Numbered from the stretch's first letter, positions 1 through 8,964 are shown. The stretch: DNA of 15,913 nucleotides from Pseudomonadales bacterium (GCA_021736745.1 JAIPFG010000033.1:1-15913), one strand, 5' to 3'. Translations and numbers: made by a program. The notes: generated from the letters alone by a model not told the origin.

Positions 1-3000
1 GCCATCATGATGATGATTCCTGAGGCTTGGCAGAATGAACAGTCGTTGCCAAAAATCAAGCGTGATTTTTACGAATATCACTCGGCACTAATGGAGCCTT
101 GGGATGGCCCTGCGTCAATTGCCTTCACTGATGGGCATTATATTGGCGCTGTGTTGGATCGAAACGGATTACGTCCCAGCCGCTATTACGTGACACATGA
201 TGACCATGTGATTATGGCGTCTGAAGTGGGTGTGGTGCCGGTAGACCCGGTCAATGTGAAATACAAGGGTCGGCTGCGTCCAGGGAAAATGTTCCTGATC
301 GACATCGAACAGGGCCGTATGATATCGGATGAAGAGTTGAAGGATGAGTTTGCCAAGCGCCGCCCTTATGGCGAATGGCTGGATGATCAGCGTATTGAGT
401 TGGGAAAACTGCATACCGAGGAAGAAGCACACGGATTTTCCCCGGAGACCTTGTTACCCCGAATGCAGGCTTTTGGTTATAGTGTTGAAACCCTTCAGTT
501 TATGCTATTGCCGATGGTTAAACAGTTGCGCGATCCGGTTGGGTCCATGGGTAATGACTCTGCCTTAGCCTGTCTTTCCGACAAGCCACGAATGCTTTAT
601 GACTATTTTAAACAACTTTTTGCTCAGGTAACCAACCCCGCCATCGACTCGATTCGTGAAGAAGTGGTAATGACGTTGGAATGCTATATTGGGCCAGAAG
701 GTAATTTACTGGAAACAACCAAGCAGCATGCGCATCGTCTGCTGATCCCGCATCCCATTATCTCCAATGAAGAGATGGCAGCGCTCAAACATATTAGCCA
801 TAAACACGTTGAGCATCGTCAATGGCAGTCGAAGACTATCGATATTACTTTTGCGAAATCCGAAGGTAACCAAGGTTTGGTCAAGGCCTTGGAGCGGATC
901 TGTAATGAAGCATCGCAGGCGATTGCCGATGAATACAGCCTGATTGTTCTGACCGATAGAAATATTGGGCCGGACCGTGTACCGGTCAGTTCTTTGCTGG
1001 CGACCGGGGCTGTGCATCACCATCTAGTGCAGCGTCACGAACGCACCCGTATCGGCATTGTGTTGGAATCCGGCGAAGCGCGAGAAGTGCATCATCATTG
1101 CCTGTTAATTGGGTTTGGCGCTGATGCGATTAACCCCTATTTAGCCTTTGAATCACTCTGGCAAGCGCAGCGTGATGGTTTATTGCCTGGTGAGAAATAT
1201 GATCATGACGATAAGATAGTCGCCGCATATCGCAAAGGCGTTGCGAAAGGGCTTCTTAAGGTCATGGCGAAGATGGGGATTTCGACATTACAGTCCTACA
1301 AGGGCGCACAAATATTTGAAGCAGTAGGCTTGGCAGACGAAGTGATTCAGCGTTGCTTTGTCGGTACGGTGAGTCGAGTGGCGGGTGTTGGATTTGATGT
1401 ATTGGCGCAAGAGGCAATACGCCGTCATGAACTTGGCTATCCTTCACGACAACAGATTCGTATACCGGTACTGCCGAATAATGGTGAAATGCATTGGCGT
1501 GCCAATGGTGATCACCATATGTGGGATCCTCAGGCAATTGCTGAACTGCAGGAAGCGTCACGGACCAATGATAAAAATGCCTATTGGCGCTTTGCCGAAC
1601 GGATTAATCAACATAACACGCGTAATTGCACTTTGCGTGGTCTGATGAATTTCAAAGATGGCGGCAATGGTGGCGAGATTCCTCTCGAAGAAGTCGAATC
1701 GGTGCAGGAGATAGTTAAACGCTTCGCTACTGGCGCAATGAGCTTTGGGTCAATTTCGCAAGAAAGCCACGAATCATTGGCAATAGCGATGAATCGTATG
1801 GGCGGGAAGTCCAATACGGGTGAAGGGGGTGAGGACGCTGAACGCTATCTACCGATGGCGAATGGTGATTCTAAACGATCCGCTATTAAGCAGGTGGCAT
1901 CCGGTCGTTTCGGCGTGACTACCTGGTATTTAGCCAACGCCGATGAAATTCAGATCAAGATTTCACAGGGTGCTAAGCCTGGTGAAGGGGGTGAGCTGCC
2001 CGGTCGTAAAGTGGATGATTATATTGCCCGCCTGCGCCATTCAACGCCGGGTGTCGGGCTGATCAGTCCACCGCCGCACCATGATATTTATTCCATTGAA
2101 GACATGGCGCAGTTGATTCACGATCTTAAGAACTCTAACCGTGATGCTCGAATTAGTGTGAAGTTAGTGTCTGAAATGGGTGTGGGAACCATTGCCGCCG
2201 GTGTTACGAAGGCAAAAGCGGACCACATTGTCATCGCCGGTCATGATGGTGGCACAGGTGCTTCACCTATTACTTCGATTAAGCATGCGGGTTTACCTTG
2301 GGAATTAGGGCTGGCGGAAACGCATCAGACCCTGGTAATGAATGACCTACGGTCACGGGTTGTTATTCAGACTGACGGCCAGCTTAAAACCGGGCGTGAT
2401 GTCGCCATTGCCGCCTTATTGGGAGCGGAAGAGTTTGGATTTGCGACGGCACCACTGATTACGCTCGGTTGTATCATGATGCGCAAATGCCATTTGAATA
2501 CCTGTCCTGTCGGCATCGCGACCCAGGATCCGGAATTGCGTGCCAAATTCAAGGGTAAGCCTGAATATGTAGTGAATTACCTCTTTATGGTTGCTGAAGA
2601 GTTACGCCAAATTATGGCTAAACTTGGTTTTAGGACGGTTAATGAAATGGTTGGCCGTAGTGACTTGCTGGAAATGGACAAGGCAGTGAGGCATTGGAAA
2701 GCGAGTGGCATTGATTTGAGCTCAATTCTGTCGCCGGCGAGAAAACCACGGGAAGACGTGCAAGTCTACCAAGTGATCCCTCAGGATCATGGCCTGGAGT
2801 TGGCACTTGATAATCAAATTATTAAATTAGCGCAACCGGCTTTGGATAAAGGCGAGAAAGTTCAGATGACATTGCCTGTGCTAAATATCAACCGAGTTGT
2901 TGGCACTATGCTATCCCATGAAATCGTAAAAAAATGGGGTGAAGCAATGTTGCCGGAAGATACCATTCATATCAAATTGAATGGGTCCGCTGGACAAAGT

Positions 3001-3660
3001 TTGGGCGCTTTTTTGGCGAAGGGCGTTACCATTGAAGTCGAAGGGGACACTAACGACTATGTTGGTAAGGGGTTGAGCGGTGGTCGAGTGATTGTCTATC
3101 CTCCCAAACAGAGTACTTTCAAAGCGGAAGAAAATATCCTGGTAGGAAATGTTGTGCTTTATGGCGCGACGTCCGGAGAAGCTTATTTCAGGGGTATTGC
3201 GGCTGAACGGTTCTGTGTTCGTAATAGTGGTGCCAGTGCTGTAGTAGAAGGCGTTGGCGATCATGGCTGTGAATACATGACGGGTGGACGGGTTGTGGTG
3301 TTAGGCACCACCGGATGGAATTTCGCGGCAGGCATGAGTGGCGGTATTGCTTATGTGCTCGATGAGGCGAATGACTTTTACGAAAGATGTAATGCCGGCA
3401 TGGTTAATTTGGAGACTGTGGCGGCAGATGAAGACGTCGCTGAATTAAAACAGTTGATTAAAAACCATCTGGAGTACACTGGGTCGGCGGTGGCTAAGCG
3501 TGTACTAGCCAATTGGGATGCAATGCTTAATCAGTTTGTGAAAGTAATGCCTGTTGACTACAAACGTGTGCTTGAAGAGCGCCGACAGGCACAGCTGCAA
3601 TCACAGGGTCAAGCGCACTTGACTGTCGTCGAAGACGCGATTTCTGCTTCAGCGCAATAA
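1..3660 (+). CDS. gltB: Glutamate synthase [NADPH] large subunit, 5' end cut by window edge
   Basis: Large (alpha) subunit of glutamate synthase, which with GltD converts glutamine, 2-oxoglutarate and NADPH into two glutamates in the cytoplasm. The frame is open from base 1 (Ala-Ile before the Met-Met-Met run at 7), so those Met codons are internal. 1219 residues are visible; the family is about 1490 long, so roughly 270 N-terminal residues, including the nucleophilic Cys of the glutaminase domain, lie outside. Visible in order: the end of the class II amidotransferase domain (IPEAWQN), the central domain, the FMN-binding synthase domain with GHDGGTGASP at visible residues 747-756, the 3Fe-4S cysteines in C-x5-C-x4-C spacing (first Cys codon at 2470), and the C-terminal GXGXG beta-helix domain (GGRVIV and GDHGCEYMTGGRVVVLG). 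No frameshift or missing cluster ligand is seen. gltD follows after 24 nt, as in the usual gltBD operon. Confidence 0.98.
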   Translation, partial: AIMMMIPEAWQNEQSLPKIKRDFYEYHSALMEPWDGPASIAFTDGHYIGAVLDRNGLRPSRYYVTHDDHVIMASEVGVVPVDPVNVKYKGRLRPGKMFLIDIEQGRMISDEELKDEFAKRRPYGEWLDDQRIELGKLHTEEEAHGFSPETLLPRMQAFGYSVETLQFMLLPMVKQLRDPVGSMGNDSALACLSDKPRMLYDYFKQLFAQVTNPAIDSIREEVVMTLECYIGPEGNLLETTKQHAHRLLIPHPIISNEEMAALKHISHKHVEHRQWQSKTIDITFAKSEGNQGLVKALERICNEASQAIADEYSLIVLTDRNIGPDRVPVSSLLATGAVHHHLVQRHERTRIGIVLESGEAREVHHHCLLIGFGADAINPYLAFESLWQAQRDGLLPGEKYDHDDKIVAAYRKGVAKGLLKVMAKMGISTLQSYKGAQIFEAVGLADEVIQRCFVGTVSRVAGVGFDVLAQEAIRRHELGYPSRQQIRIPVLPNNGEMHWRANGDHHMWDPQAIAELQEASRTNDKNAYWRFAERINQHNTRNCTLRGLMNFKDGGNGGEIPLEEVESVQEIVKRFATGAMSFGSISQESHESLAIAMNRMGGKSNTGEGGEDAERYLPMANGDSKRSAIKQVASGRFGVTTWYLANADEIQIKISQGAKPGEGGELPGRKVDDYIARLRHSTPGVGLISPPPHHDIYSIEDMAQLIHDLKNSNRDARISVKLVSEMGVGTIAAGVTKAKADHIVIAGHDGGTGASPITSIKHAGLPWELGLAETHQTLVMNDLRSRVVIQTDGQLKTGRDVAIAALLGAEEFGFATAPLITLGCIMMRKCHLNTCPVGIATQDPELRAKFKGKPEYVVNYLFMVAEELRQIMAKLGFRTVNEMVGRSDLLEMDKAVRHWKASGIDLSSILSPARKPREDVQVYQVIPQDHGLELALDNQIIKLAQPALDKGEKVQMTLPVLNINRVVGTMLSHEIVKKWGEAMLPEDTIHIKLNGSAGQSLGAFLAKGVTIEVEGDTNDYVGKGLSGGRVIVYPPKQSTFKAEENILVGNVVLYGATSGEAYFRGIAAERFCVRNSGASAVVEGVGDHGCEYMTGGRVVVLGTTGWNFAAGMSGGIAYVLDEANDFYERCNAGMVNLETVAADEDVAELKQLIKNHLEYTGSAVAKRVLANWDAMLNQFVKVMPVDYKRVLEERRQAQLQSQGQAHLTVVEDAISASAQ

Positions 3661-3684
3661 ACAGGTTTCAAGAGAAAGTTAGCT

Positions 3685-5157
3685 ATGGGAAAAGTTACCG
3701 GATTTAAAGAAGTCGAACGCAAAACCGAACCATATCGGGACCCGTTGGTTCGATTAGCGGATTATAACGAGCTCTATACAGAGCATAATGAAAAACACCT
3801 GCGATCGCAGGGATCACGATGTATGGATTGTGGCGTGCCCTTTTGCCAGTCGGATACCGGTTGCCCGGTGGATAACCTTATTCCTGAGTGGAATGATCTG
3901 GTCTATAAAGGACGCTGGGAAGATGCGATTAAACGTTTGCACACGACCAATAACTTCCCGGAATTCACTGGGCGGGTATGTCCCGCACCCTGTGAAGGGG
4001 CTTGCGTTTTAGGTATTACCGATCCGGCCGTAACCATTAAAAACATTGAAAATGCCATTATTGACCGGGCCTTCACCGAAGGTTGGGTAAAGGCTTTGCC
4101 GCCGACCCAGCGTACGGGAAAGAAAGTGGCCATTGTAGGCTCGGGTCCGGCAGGTTTAGCGGCGGCAATGCAGCTTAATCGTGCGGGACATCAGGTAACG
4201 GTTTACGAAAGAGCCGATCGTATTGGTGGTTTGCTGATGTACGGCATTCCTAACATGAAGCTGGGCAAAGACGTGGTTGATCGCCGTGTTAACCTGCTGC
4301 GCGAAGAAGGTGTTGACTTCGTAACGAACACGAATGTGGGCAGTACTGGAGAAAATGCAATTAGCGTGCAGGAATTACAAAAAAATAACGATGCTGTTTT
4401 ACTGGCTACTGGTGCAACCAAGCCGCGTGATTTGCCAGCACCTAATCGTGAGCTTAAGGGTATTCACTTTGCGATGGAGTTTCTTTCTGCAAATACCAAA
4501 AGCTTGCTTGACTCCAATTTGCAGGATGGGAACTATATTTCAGCCAAGGATAAGCATGTTATTGTTGTCGGTGGTGGCGATACGGGAACGGATTGTATCG
4601 GTACTTCAATACGTCATGGCTGTAAATCCTTGGTTAACTTTGAATTAATGCCTACGCCTCCGGATGAAAGAGCGCCAAATAATCCGTGGCCACAATGGCC
4701 GAAAATTATGCGCGTCGATTACGGGCATGCCGAGGCCAGGGCTAAGTATGGCAAAGATCCACGCACTTATTCGATACTCACGAAAGAGTTTATCGGGGAT
4801 GAAAATGGCCAGGTAAAAGGCATAAAAACCGTTAATATCGAATGGGTTAACCAGAACGGTCAAATGAACTTTAAAGAAATTCCCGGTAGCGAAAAGGTAT
4901 GGGAAGCGGATCTTATATTATTGGCGATGGGTTTTCTGGGTCCGGAGCATCAGGTCATTGAAGGACTTGGTGTTGAGCTCGACCCGCGGAGTAACTATAA
5001 AGCAGAATATGATCAGTTCAGCACCTCCGTGCCGGGTATTTTTGCTGCCGGGGATTGCCGACGTGGGCAGTCTTTGGTGGTGTGGGGTATCAACGAAGGG
5101 CGTGGCGCAGCGCGAGAAATTGATCGTTTTCTGATGGGTAGCACGGCGCTTCCTTAA
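3685..5157 (+). CDS. gltD: Glutamate synthase [NADPH] small subunit
   Basis: Small (beta) subunit of glutamate synthase. It oxidises NADPH on FAD and passes electrons through iron-sulfur clusters to GltB. The 490-residue length is close to the family norm. The N-terminus carries the cysteine sets expected for two low-potential 4Fe-4S clusters: C46, C49, C54 and C60, then C99, C103 and C107. An FAD-binding GSGPAG is at 152-157 and an NADPH-binding GGGDTG at 296-301. The C-terminal GDCRRGQSLVVWGINEGR stretch is typical of the second FAD contact in this family. The ATG start follows a weak purine-rich ribosome site (AGAGAAAG). The 24-nt gap to gltB and the terminator after the stop indicate that the gltBD unit ends here. 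Confidence 0.98.
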   Translation: MGKVTGFKEVERKTEPYRDPLVRLADYNELYTEHNEKHLRSQGSRCMDCGVPFCQSDTGCPVDNLIPEWNDLVYKGRWEDAIKRLHTTNNFPEFTGRVCPAPCEGACVLGITDPAVTIKNIENAIIDRAFTEGWVKALPPTQRTGKKVAIVGSGPAGLAAAMQLNRAGHQVTVYERADRIGGLLMYGIPNMKLGKDVVDRRVNLLREEGVDFVTNTNVGSTGENAISVQELQKNNDAVLLATGATKPRDLPAPNRELKGIHFAMEFLSANTKSLLDSNLQDGNYISAKDKHVIVVGGGDTGTDCIGTSIRHGCKSLVNFELMPTPPDERAPNNPWPQWPKIMRVDYGHAEARAKYGKDPRTYSILTKEFIGDENGQVKGIKTVNIEWVNQNGQMNFKEIPGSEKVWEADLILLAMGFLGPEHQVIEGLGVELDPRSNYKAEYDQFSTSVPGIFAAGDCRRGQSLVVWGINEGRGAAREIDRFLMGSTALP

Positions 5158-5192
5158 CAATATTCTTACTTTGTTGTCATTACAGTCAGAGG

Positions 5193-5218
5193 AAAAACCC
5201 CGCATAGCGGGGTTTTTT
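5193..5218 (+). terminator. Intrinsic terminator of the gltBD operon
   Basis: Perfect 11-bp inverted repeat: AAAAACCCCGC (5193-5203), 3-nt loop ATA, GCGGGGTTTTT (5207-5217), running into a T tract. The GC-rich stem core followed by T6 is a textbook rho-independent terminator. It lies 35 nt after the gltD stop. The flanking A and T tracts mean it could also work in the reverse direction, but no minus-strand gene ends here. Confidence 0.93.
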
Positions 5219-5359
5219 ATGGTTACTGCATTAGGGGGCGATCGCAGCTGAGTTTTGCGATATCATCATTGCCCATGATCAAATAAAACCCTTTTAATTT
5301 AAAGGTGCTTTTTTACTTTTCGGCGCTTAGACGAGGCTATAAGGGATAGGTATTACCGC

Positions 5360-6094
5360 GTGCGCACACTGATTCTTTTGATGGCACTGGCTTTGTTGTA
5401 TTTCATCTTACGCTGGCAATACCATAAAGACCCAAAGGCCTTCACCAAAAAATTTCTTTATTGGGGTTCCATTTTTATACTTGTTATCTTGGTCCTCTTG
5501 GTTGTTACCGGGAGGTTACATTGGCTGTATGCCTTAATTGCCGGATTAATTCCTCTGGTGAGTAAGCTAACTACAGTGCTGCGTTATCTGCCAGTTATCC
5601 AATCATTTAAATCGGCTCTGGGGAAAAAGACCAATGGCCATTCGAGTGAAGAGGACCCTTTTGCCAAAGTCGAAAGCCGGTTCTTTCGGATGGTGCTGAA
5701 TCCTGTCACTGGGGAAATAAGTGGGATAATTTTGGAGGGAGTACACCGGGGGAAATCGCTAAGTGAATTAACTAAAGAACAACTGGCCTCGTTGCTTAAA
5801 GAATGCCAGCAGTCCGATAAAGAGTCCGCCCTATTATTGGCGACTTATATGGCGCATTATTACGGTGCTGAATGGCGCGAAGGAAAAACCCGCAGTCGAC
5901 AGGAAAGCGGCGGGGATGAAACGATGTCTCGAGCGCAAGCCTTGGAAATTCTGGGTTTGCGCGAACCCGTAAAAGAGGCTGATATTATTAAAGCACATCG
6001 ACAGTTAATCCAGAAGTTTCACCCGGATCGGGGTGGCAGTAATTATTTAGCGGCAAAAATTAATATGGCCAAGGATTATTTGCTACGAAAGTAG
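5360..6094 (+). CDS. Inner-membrane J-domain (DnaJ-like, Pam18/TIM14-type) protein
   Basis: Probable membrane-anchored Hsp70 co-chaperone of 244 residues. The N-terminus has hydrophobic segments at about residues 2-17, 34-52 and 54-72, so it should sit in the inner membrane. A soluble linker follows. The last ~60 residues are a compact J domain beginning at about MSRAQALEILGL, with the catalytic HPD tripeptide at 221-223 followed by RGG and a final helix ending in LLRK. A short J domain at the extreme C-terminus behind membrane segments is the layout of mitochondrial Pam18/TIM14 and of bacterial proteins annotated as DnaJ-like membrane chaperones; it differs from DnaJ (no G/F or zinc region) and from DjlA. 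HPD is known to stimulate DnaK ATPase; the partner and client here are unknown. The start is taken as GTG 5360, nine nt after AGG; an ATG at codon 8 is an alternative. Confidence 0.82.
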   Translation: MRTLILLMALALLYFILRWQYHKDPKAFTKKFLYWGSIFILVILVLLVVTGRLHWLYALIAGLIPLVSKLTTVLRYLPVIQSFKSALGKKTNGHSSEEDPFAKVESRFFRMVLNPVTGEISGIILEGVHRGKSLSELTKEQLASLLKECQQSDKESALLLATYMAHYYGAEWREGKTRSRQESGGDETMSRAQALEILGLREPVKEADIIKAHRQLIQKFHPDRGGSNYLAAKINMAKDYLLRK

Positions 6095-6208
6095 TAAGCC
6101 TAAGCATTTGTAAATGAGGGCTTCTCGATCATACTGATAACTGGAACCTTTGATTTATTCCTAGGTAGGTGTAAAAGATTGTTAATCTTGGTAAGTGGGC
6201 AGGATAAC

Positions 6209-6217
6209 GAGGGGGGG
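6209..6217 (+). promoter_or_regulatory. Ribosome binding site of mltF inside a G7 run
   Basis: GAGG (6209-6212) opens a run of seven G (6211-6217), followed by AG and the ATG at 6220. GAGG is the natural anti-16S match with a 7-nt spacer, and most of that spacer is the homopolymer. A change in G-tract length would alter the spacing to the start codon. Confidence 0.6.
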
Positions 6218-6219
6218 AG

Positions 6220-7671
6220 ATGCCTCGTTTCCGAATAGATTTTGTGGCGTTATCGGCGTTATCCCTCTTGTTACTGTTGTTAGTAACCCAGTTACCTTCG
6301 TCTGCAAGTATTGCTCGTAGCCTGGAGGAAATCAGGCGTAGCGGGAAGTTGGTAGTATTAACGCAAAACAACCCGACGACCTACTATCTTGATAAAGATG
6401 GAGTAAGAACTGGTCCGGAATATAAGTTGGTTAAAGCCTTCGCAAAAGCCCTGGGAGTTACCCCATATTTTGAAGTAAAGGCCAGTATTGCTGAGCTGCT
6501 CACGGCGATTGAGCAGGGAGAGGGCGATATGGCGGCAGCAGGGCTATCCGTAACGGACGAAAGAAAGCGTCGCTTTCTCTTCAGTCAACCTTATCAAATG
6601 GTAAGTCAGCAAGTCGTTTGTCGCCGTGGCGGTTCTCGACCAAGGCGGGCAGCGGATTTGGTAAATGTTGAATTGGCGGTGATCGCCGGTAGCAGTTATG
6701 AAGAAAGGCTCAAAAAACTCAAAGAGCACTATCCTGGTTTAACCTGGAAATCCACGCAGGGAATCAGTGCGGAGCAGCTGCTTGAACTCGTTTGGCGCAA
6801 GCAGATTGCGTGTACAGTATTGGATTCCAATATTGTTGCCATCAATCAACGCTACTACCCGGAGCTGAAAGTGAGATTTCATTTAGGCAATAAAGACGAT
6901 CTTGCCTGGCTGTTACCGCAAGGTGCTGAGGAGTTGCAAAAAAAAATCAATACTTGGCTCGATAGTTACGAAGCATCCAAAAAAATAGCCAGTATTCAAG
7001 AGCAGTATTATGGGCATGTTGCATTATTTGATTATGTGGATACGACATCTTTCGTCCGCAAGTTGAATAACCTTTACTCGAGTTATCAGCCCTATTTTCA
7101 AGAGGCGGCGGCTGTTTATAGTTTGCCGGAATCATTATTAGCCGCGCAGTCTTACCAAGAGTCTCATTGGAATCCCTATGCTAAGAGCCCAACGGGTGTG
7201 CGCGGAATGATGATGTTGACACGGGTAACGGCAAAAGCCATGGGGGTTGTAAGTCGCACAGATCCGAAAGAAAGTATTATGGGGGGGGCAAAATATCTTG
7301 CTGAATTGAAAGCCCGCTTGAGCAAAAATGTTGAGGAACCGGATCTGACTTGGTTTGCCTTGGCGGCCTACAATGTAGGCATTGGACATTTACGTGATGC
7401 GCAAAAGCTGGCGCGTCATTTTGACGGGAATCCCTACCGTTGGCACGATGTCAAAGATTACCTGCCTTTGCTCAGTGATCCCCGTTATTACAAATTTATG
7501 AAGTATGGTTATGCCCGTGGTTCCGAGCCTGTGCTTTACGTCCAACAGGTGCGTCAATATGAGCAAATACTGACGCAGCATTTGCTCGTGCAAAAGCAAT
7601 CCTTAGAGGCAGCATCTTTTTCGGACAGTGGTCTGGAGAAAAGTGTTGATATTAATAGCGATGACTATTAA
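6220..7671 (+). CDS. mltF: Membrane-bound lytic murein transglycosylase F-type protein
   Basis: Exported peptidoglycan lytic transglycosylase of 483 residues, close to MltF length. Residues 1-30 form a signal peptide or anchor (basic MPRFR, then a long Leu/Ala hydrophobic run). No lipobox Cys is seen, unlike true lipoprotein MLTs. Residues ~42-262 form a family-3 periplasmic solute-binding-like domain (GKLVVLTQNNPTTYY onward), the MltF regulatory module. Residues ~290-420 are an SLT domain with catalytic Glu at 314 in YQESHW, then SPTGVRGMMMLT and LAAYNVGIGHL, which are hallmark SLT motifs. The enzyme cleaves the MurNAc-GlcNAc bond, forming 1,6-anhydro-MurNAc. The gene carries several homopolymers (A9 at 6938-6946, G8 at 7281-7288), with no frameshift here. 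Its 3' end overlaps a convergent gene by 20 nt. It starts 125 nt after the J-domain gene; no strong terminator or promoter was seen in that gap. Confidence 0.93.
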   Translation: MPRFRIDFVALSALSLLLLLLVTQLPSSASIARSLEEIRRSGKLVVLTQNNPTTYYLDKDGVRTGPEYKLVKAFAKALGVTPYFEVKASIAELLTAIEQGEGDMAAAGLSVTDERKRRFLFSQPYQMVSQQVVCRRGGSRPRRAADLVNVELAVIAGSSYEERLKKLKEHYPGLTWKSTQGISAEQLLELVWRKQIACTVLDSNIVAINQRYYPELKVRFHLGNKDDLAWLLPQGAEELQKKINTWLDSYEASKKIASIQEQYYGHVALFDYVDTTSFVRKLNNLYSSYQPYFQEAAAVYSLPESLLAAQSYQESHWNPYAKSPTGVRGMMMLTRVTAKAMGVVSRTDPKESIMGGAKYLAELKARLSKNVEEPDLTWFALAAYNVGIGHLRDAQKLARHFDGNPYRWHDVKDYLPLLSDPRYYKFMKYGYARGSEPVLYVQQVRQYEQILTQHLLVQKQSLEAASFSDSGLEKSVDINSDDY

Positions 7672-8092
7672 TGGCGGAGGCTTTTGACGATAGCTTTTCC
7701 AGCGCCAATCCATAGGAAAAGGTATAAAGAGTTCCAATCACTGCGCCGGGGAGTATCGTCATGAAGATTTCAGGTGTTCCCAATAGGGCATTGATTCCCC
7801 AGGAGGTTGTATAGAGGAGCAGACAGGTAATGAGAATAGTCAAGGGAAGTCTTGTTCTTGTCGTGTCGAATGCCTGATGCAATAACTCCATAAGCCACGA
7901 CATGGTGAGAGTTATCACAAAACTATAACTACCCTGAGTGATTGCCGCTTTCAAGCTAATGGCTAAAGAATAGGCATGATTGACGTAAAAGGCCCAGGCA
8001 CCATAACCCATGAAGGCGGCAACAGCAGAGAAGAAAATACGAACTTTCTGGGAGCGAATGTGTTGCCTGAATCGGTGTCGGAGCATTGCCAT
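7652..8092 (-). CDS. Four-helix membrane protein of unknown function, last gene of the olsBA unit
   Basis: I do not recognise a named family. The 146-residue product has a basic N-terminus (MAMLRHRFRQHIRSQK) and about four hydrophobic segments near residues 17-37, 50-70, 82-103 and 107-129, with a short polar C-terminus. It is therefore likely an integral inner-membrane protein with the N-terminus inside. Features between helices include AITQGSYSF, MELLHQAF and a Gly-rich last helix. It lies 18 nt after the olsA stop on the same strand, so it is probably co-transcribed with olsB and olsA. That suggests, without proving, a role with ornithine lipids or the envelope. The ATG at 8092 has no good ribosome site. 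AGGAA overlapping the olsA stop (8108-8112) is placed 6 nt before an in-frame CTG at 8101, so the start is uncertain. The last 20 nt overlap the convergent mltF. Confidence 0.72.
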   Translation of the reverse strand: MAMLRHRFRQHIRSQKVRIFFSAVAAFMGYGAWAFYVNHAYSLAISLKAAITQGSYSFVITLTMSWLMELLHQAFDTTRTRLPLTILITCLLLYTTSWGINALLGTPEIFMTILPGAVIGTLYTFSYGLALEKLSSKASAINSHRY

Positions 8093-8110
8093 GCTGGCCA
8101 GAGATAGTTC

Positions 8111-8956
8111 CTAGTTTATCGGATTCTTTTCGGTCAGGGTGTCCTCAAGGATACCTGGGATTATATCGTCAGTATCCACTTGCCTAAGTGAATTGGCGAG
8201 GGAACTGGATATCTGCCGCTGGCAAAAGTCAGCGCAGGCTTTGCGTGACTCAAAATCTGCTAATCGCAGCGGTGTGTGGAAAATTAATTTGGCATGCACA
8301 GAACCCATTCCCGCCATTTTAAAAAAATGGGAAGCGAAAGGCATGTCGGCGTACCATGCGAAATAATCTCTGGTGGATTGGTCCATTGGTTGATCGCGAT
8401 GTGTTAGATAAGCGATTGTGATTGGTTGAATCAATACATCTTCAGCAACTTCTGCGGCATGAAACAAACTACTTTTAAAAGGTACTACGTAGGTGCCATT
8501 AGTGCTGGTGCCTTCGGGAAAAAGAATTAGGTTGCCTTTCCTGGAAAGGTGTCTTGCCATGACTTCAATTTGATTTTGGGCGTGCTTGCCTTTACGTTCG
8601 AAAAACAAGGTGTTTTGGAGGCGGGCCATCTTACCCAATACCGGCCATCCGGCGACTTCAGATTTGGCGATAAAACAGCCTGGCACTAGCCCGCCTAAGA
8701 TAAAAATATCCAGGTATGATACGTGGTTGCTGATATAGAGTGTGGCCTGGTGGTCAGTTGGTTGACCTTCCACACTTGTGGTAATTGGCAAAATGCGGCA
8801 GCACCCACGGTGAAATTGCATCGGGATTTTCGCTAACGACCGATAGCCGAGTAGTTTAGCGAGAAAAAAGTAGATTGGTGCCATAATGCACCAACCGCTA
8901 AAGACCAGCAATCGGGTGATTGCGCGTGGTGTAGAGTAGGGTTTAAATTTCTTCAC
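8111..8956 (-). CDS. olsA: 1-acyl-glycerol-3-phosphate/lyso-ornithine-lipid O-acyltransferase (PlsC/OlsA type)
   Basis: PlsC-superfamily acyltransferase of 281 residues with one or two N-terminal hydrophobic segments (residues ~13-36) for membrane attachment. Motif I NHVSYLD has the catalytic His78 and Asp83 (HX4D). FFER at 118-121 fits motif II and FPEGT at 146-150 is motif III for substrate phosphate or headgroup binding. The family moves an acyl chain from acyl-ACP or acyl-CoA to a hydroxyl group. Because olsB lies immediately upstream, with only 8 nt between the reading frames, the likely reaction is O-acylation of lyso-ornithine lipid to ornithine lipid; a housekeeping PlsC role in phosphatidic acid synthesis cannot be excluded. 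The start is GTG at 8956. Its ribosome site TAAGG reuses the olsB stop codon, which implies translational coupling. Confidence 0.85.
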   Translation of the reverse strand: MKKFKPYSTPRAITRLLVFSGWCIMAPIYFFLAKLLGYRSLAKIPMQFHRGCCRILPITTSVEGQPTDHQATLYISNHVSYLDIFILGGLVPGCFIAKSEVAGWPVLGKMARLQNTLFFERKGKHAQNQIEVMARHLSRKGNLILFPEGTSTNGTYVVPFKSSLFHAAEVAEDVLIQPITIAYLTHRDQPMDQSTRDYFAWYADMPFASHFFKMAGMGSVHAKLIFHTPLRLADFESRKACADFCQRQISSSLANSLRQVDTDDIIPGILEDTLTEKNPIN

Positions 8957-8964
8957 GATCTGCC

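Noticed and set aside
5237..5246. GCGATCGC palindrome, also present as CTGCGATCGCAG inside gltD near 3800
   Set aside because: Only two copies in the window, one of them within conserved coding sequence; not enough to call a HIP1-like or uptake repeat.
5286..5320. Imperfect CCTTTTAATTTAAAGG hairpin followed by a T run
   Set aside because: The stem is AT-rich, only about 5 bp before a mismatch, and a strong terminator already lies just upstream.
6095..6219. Possible promoter (TTGTAA / CATACT or TTGATT / TAAAAG) before mltF
   Set aside because: Each hexamer matches consensus poorly and two overlapping choices are equally weak; no basis to prefer one.
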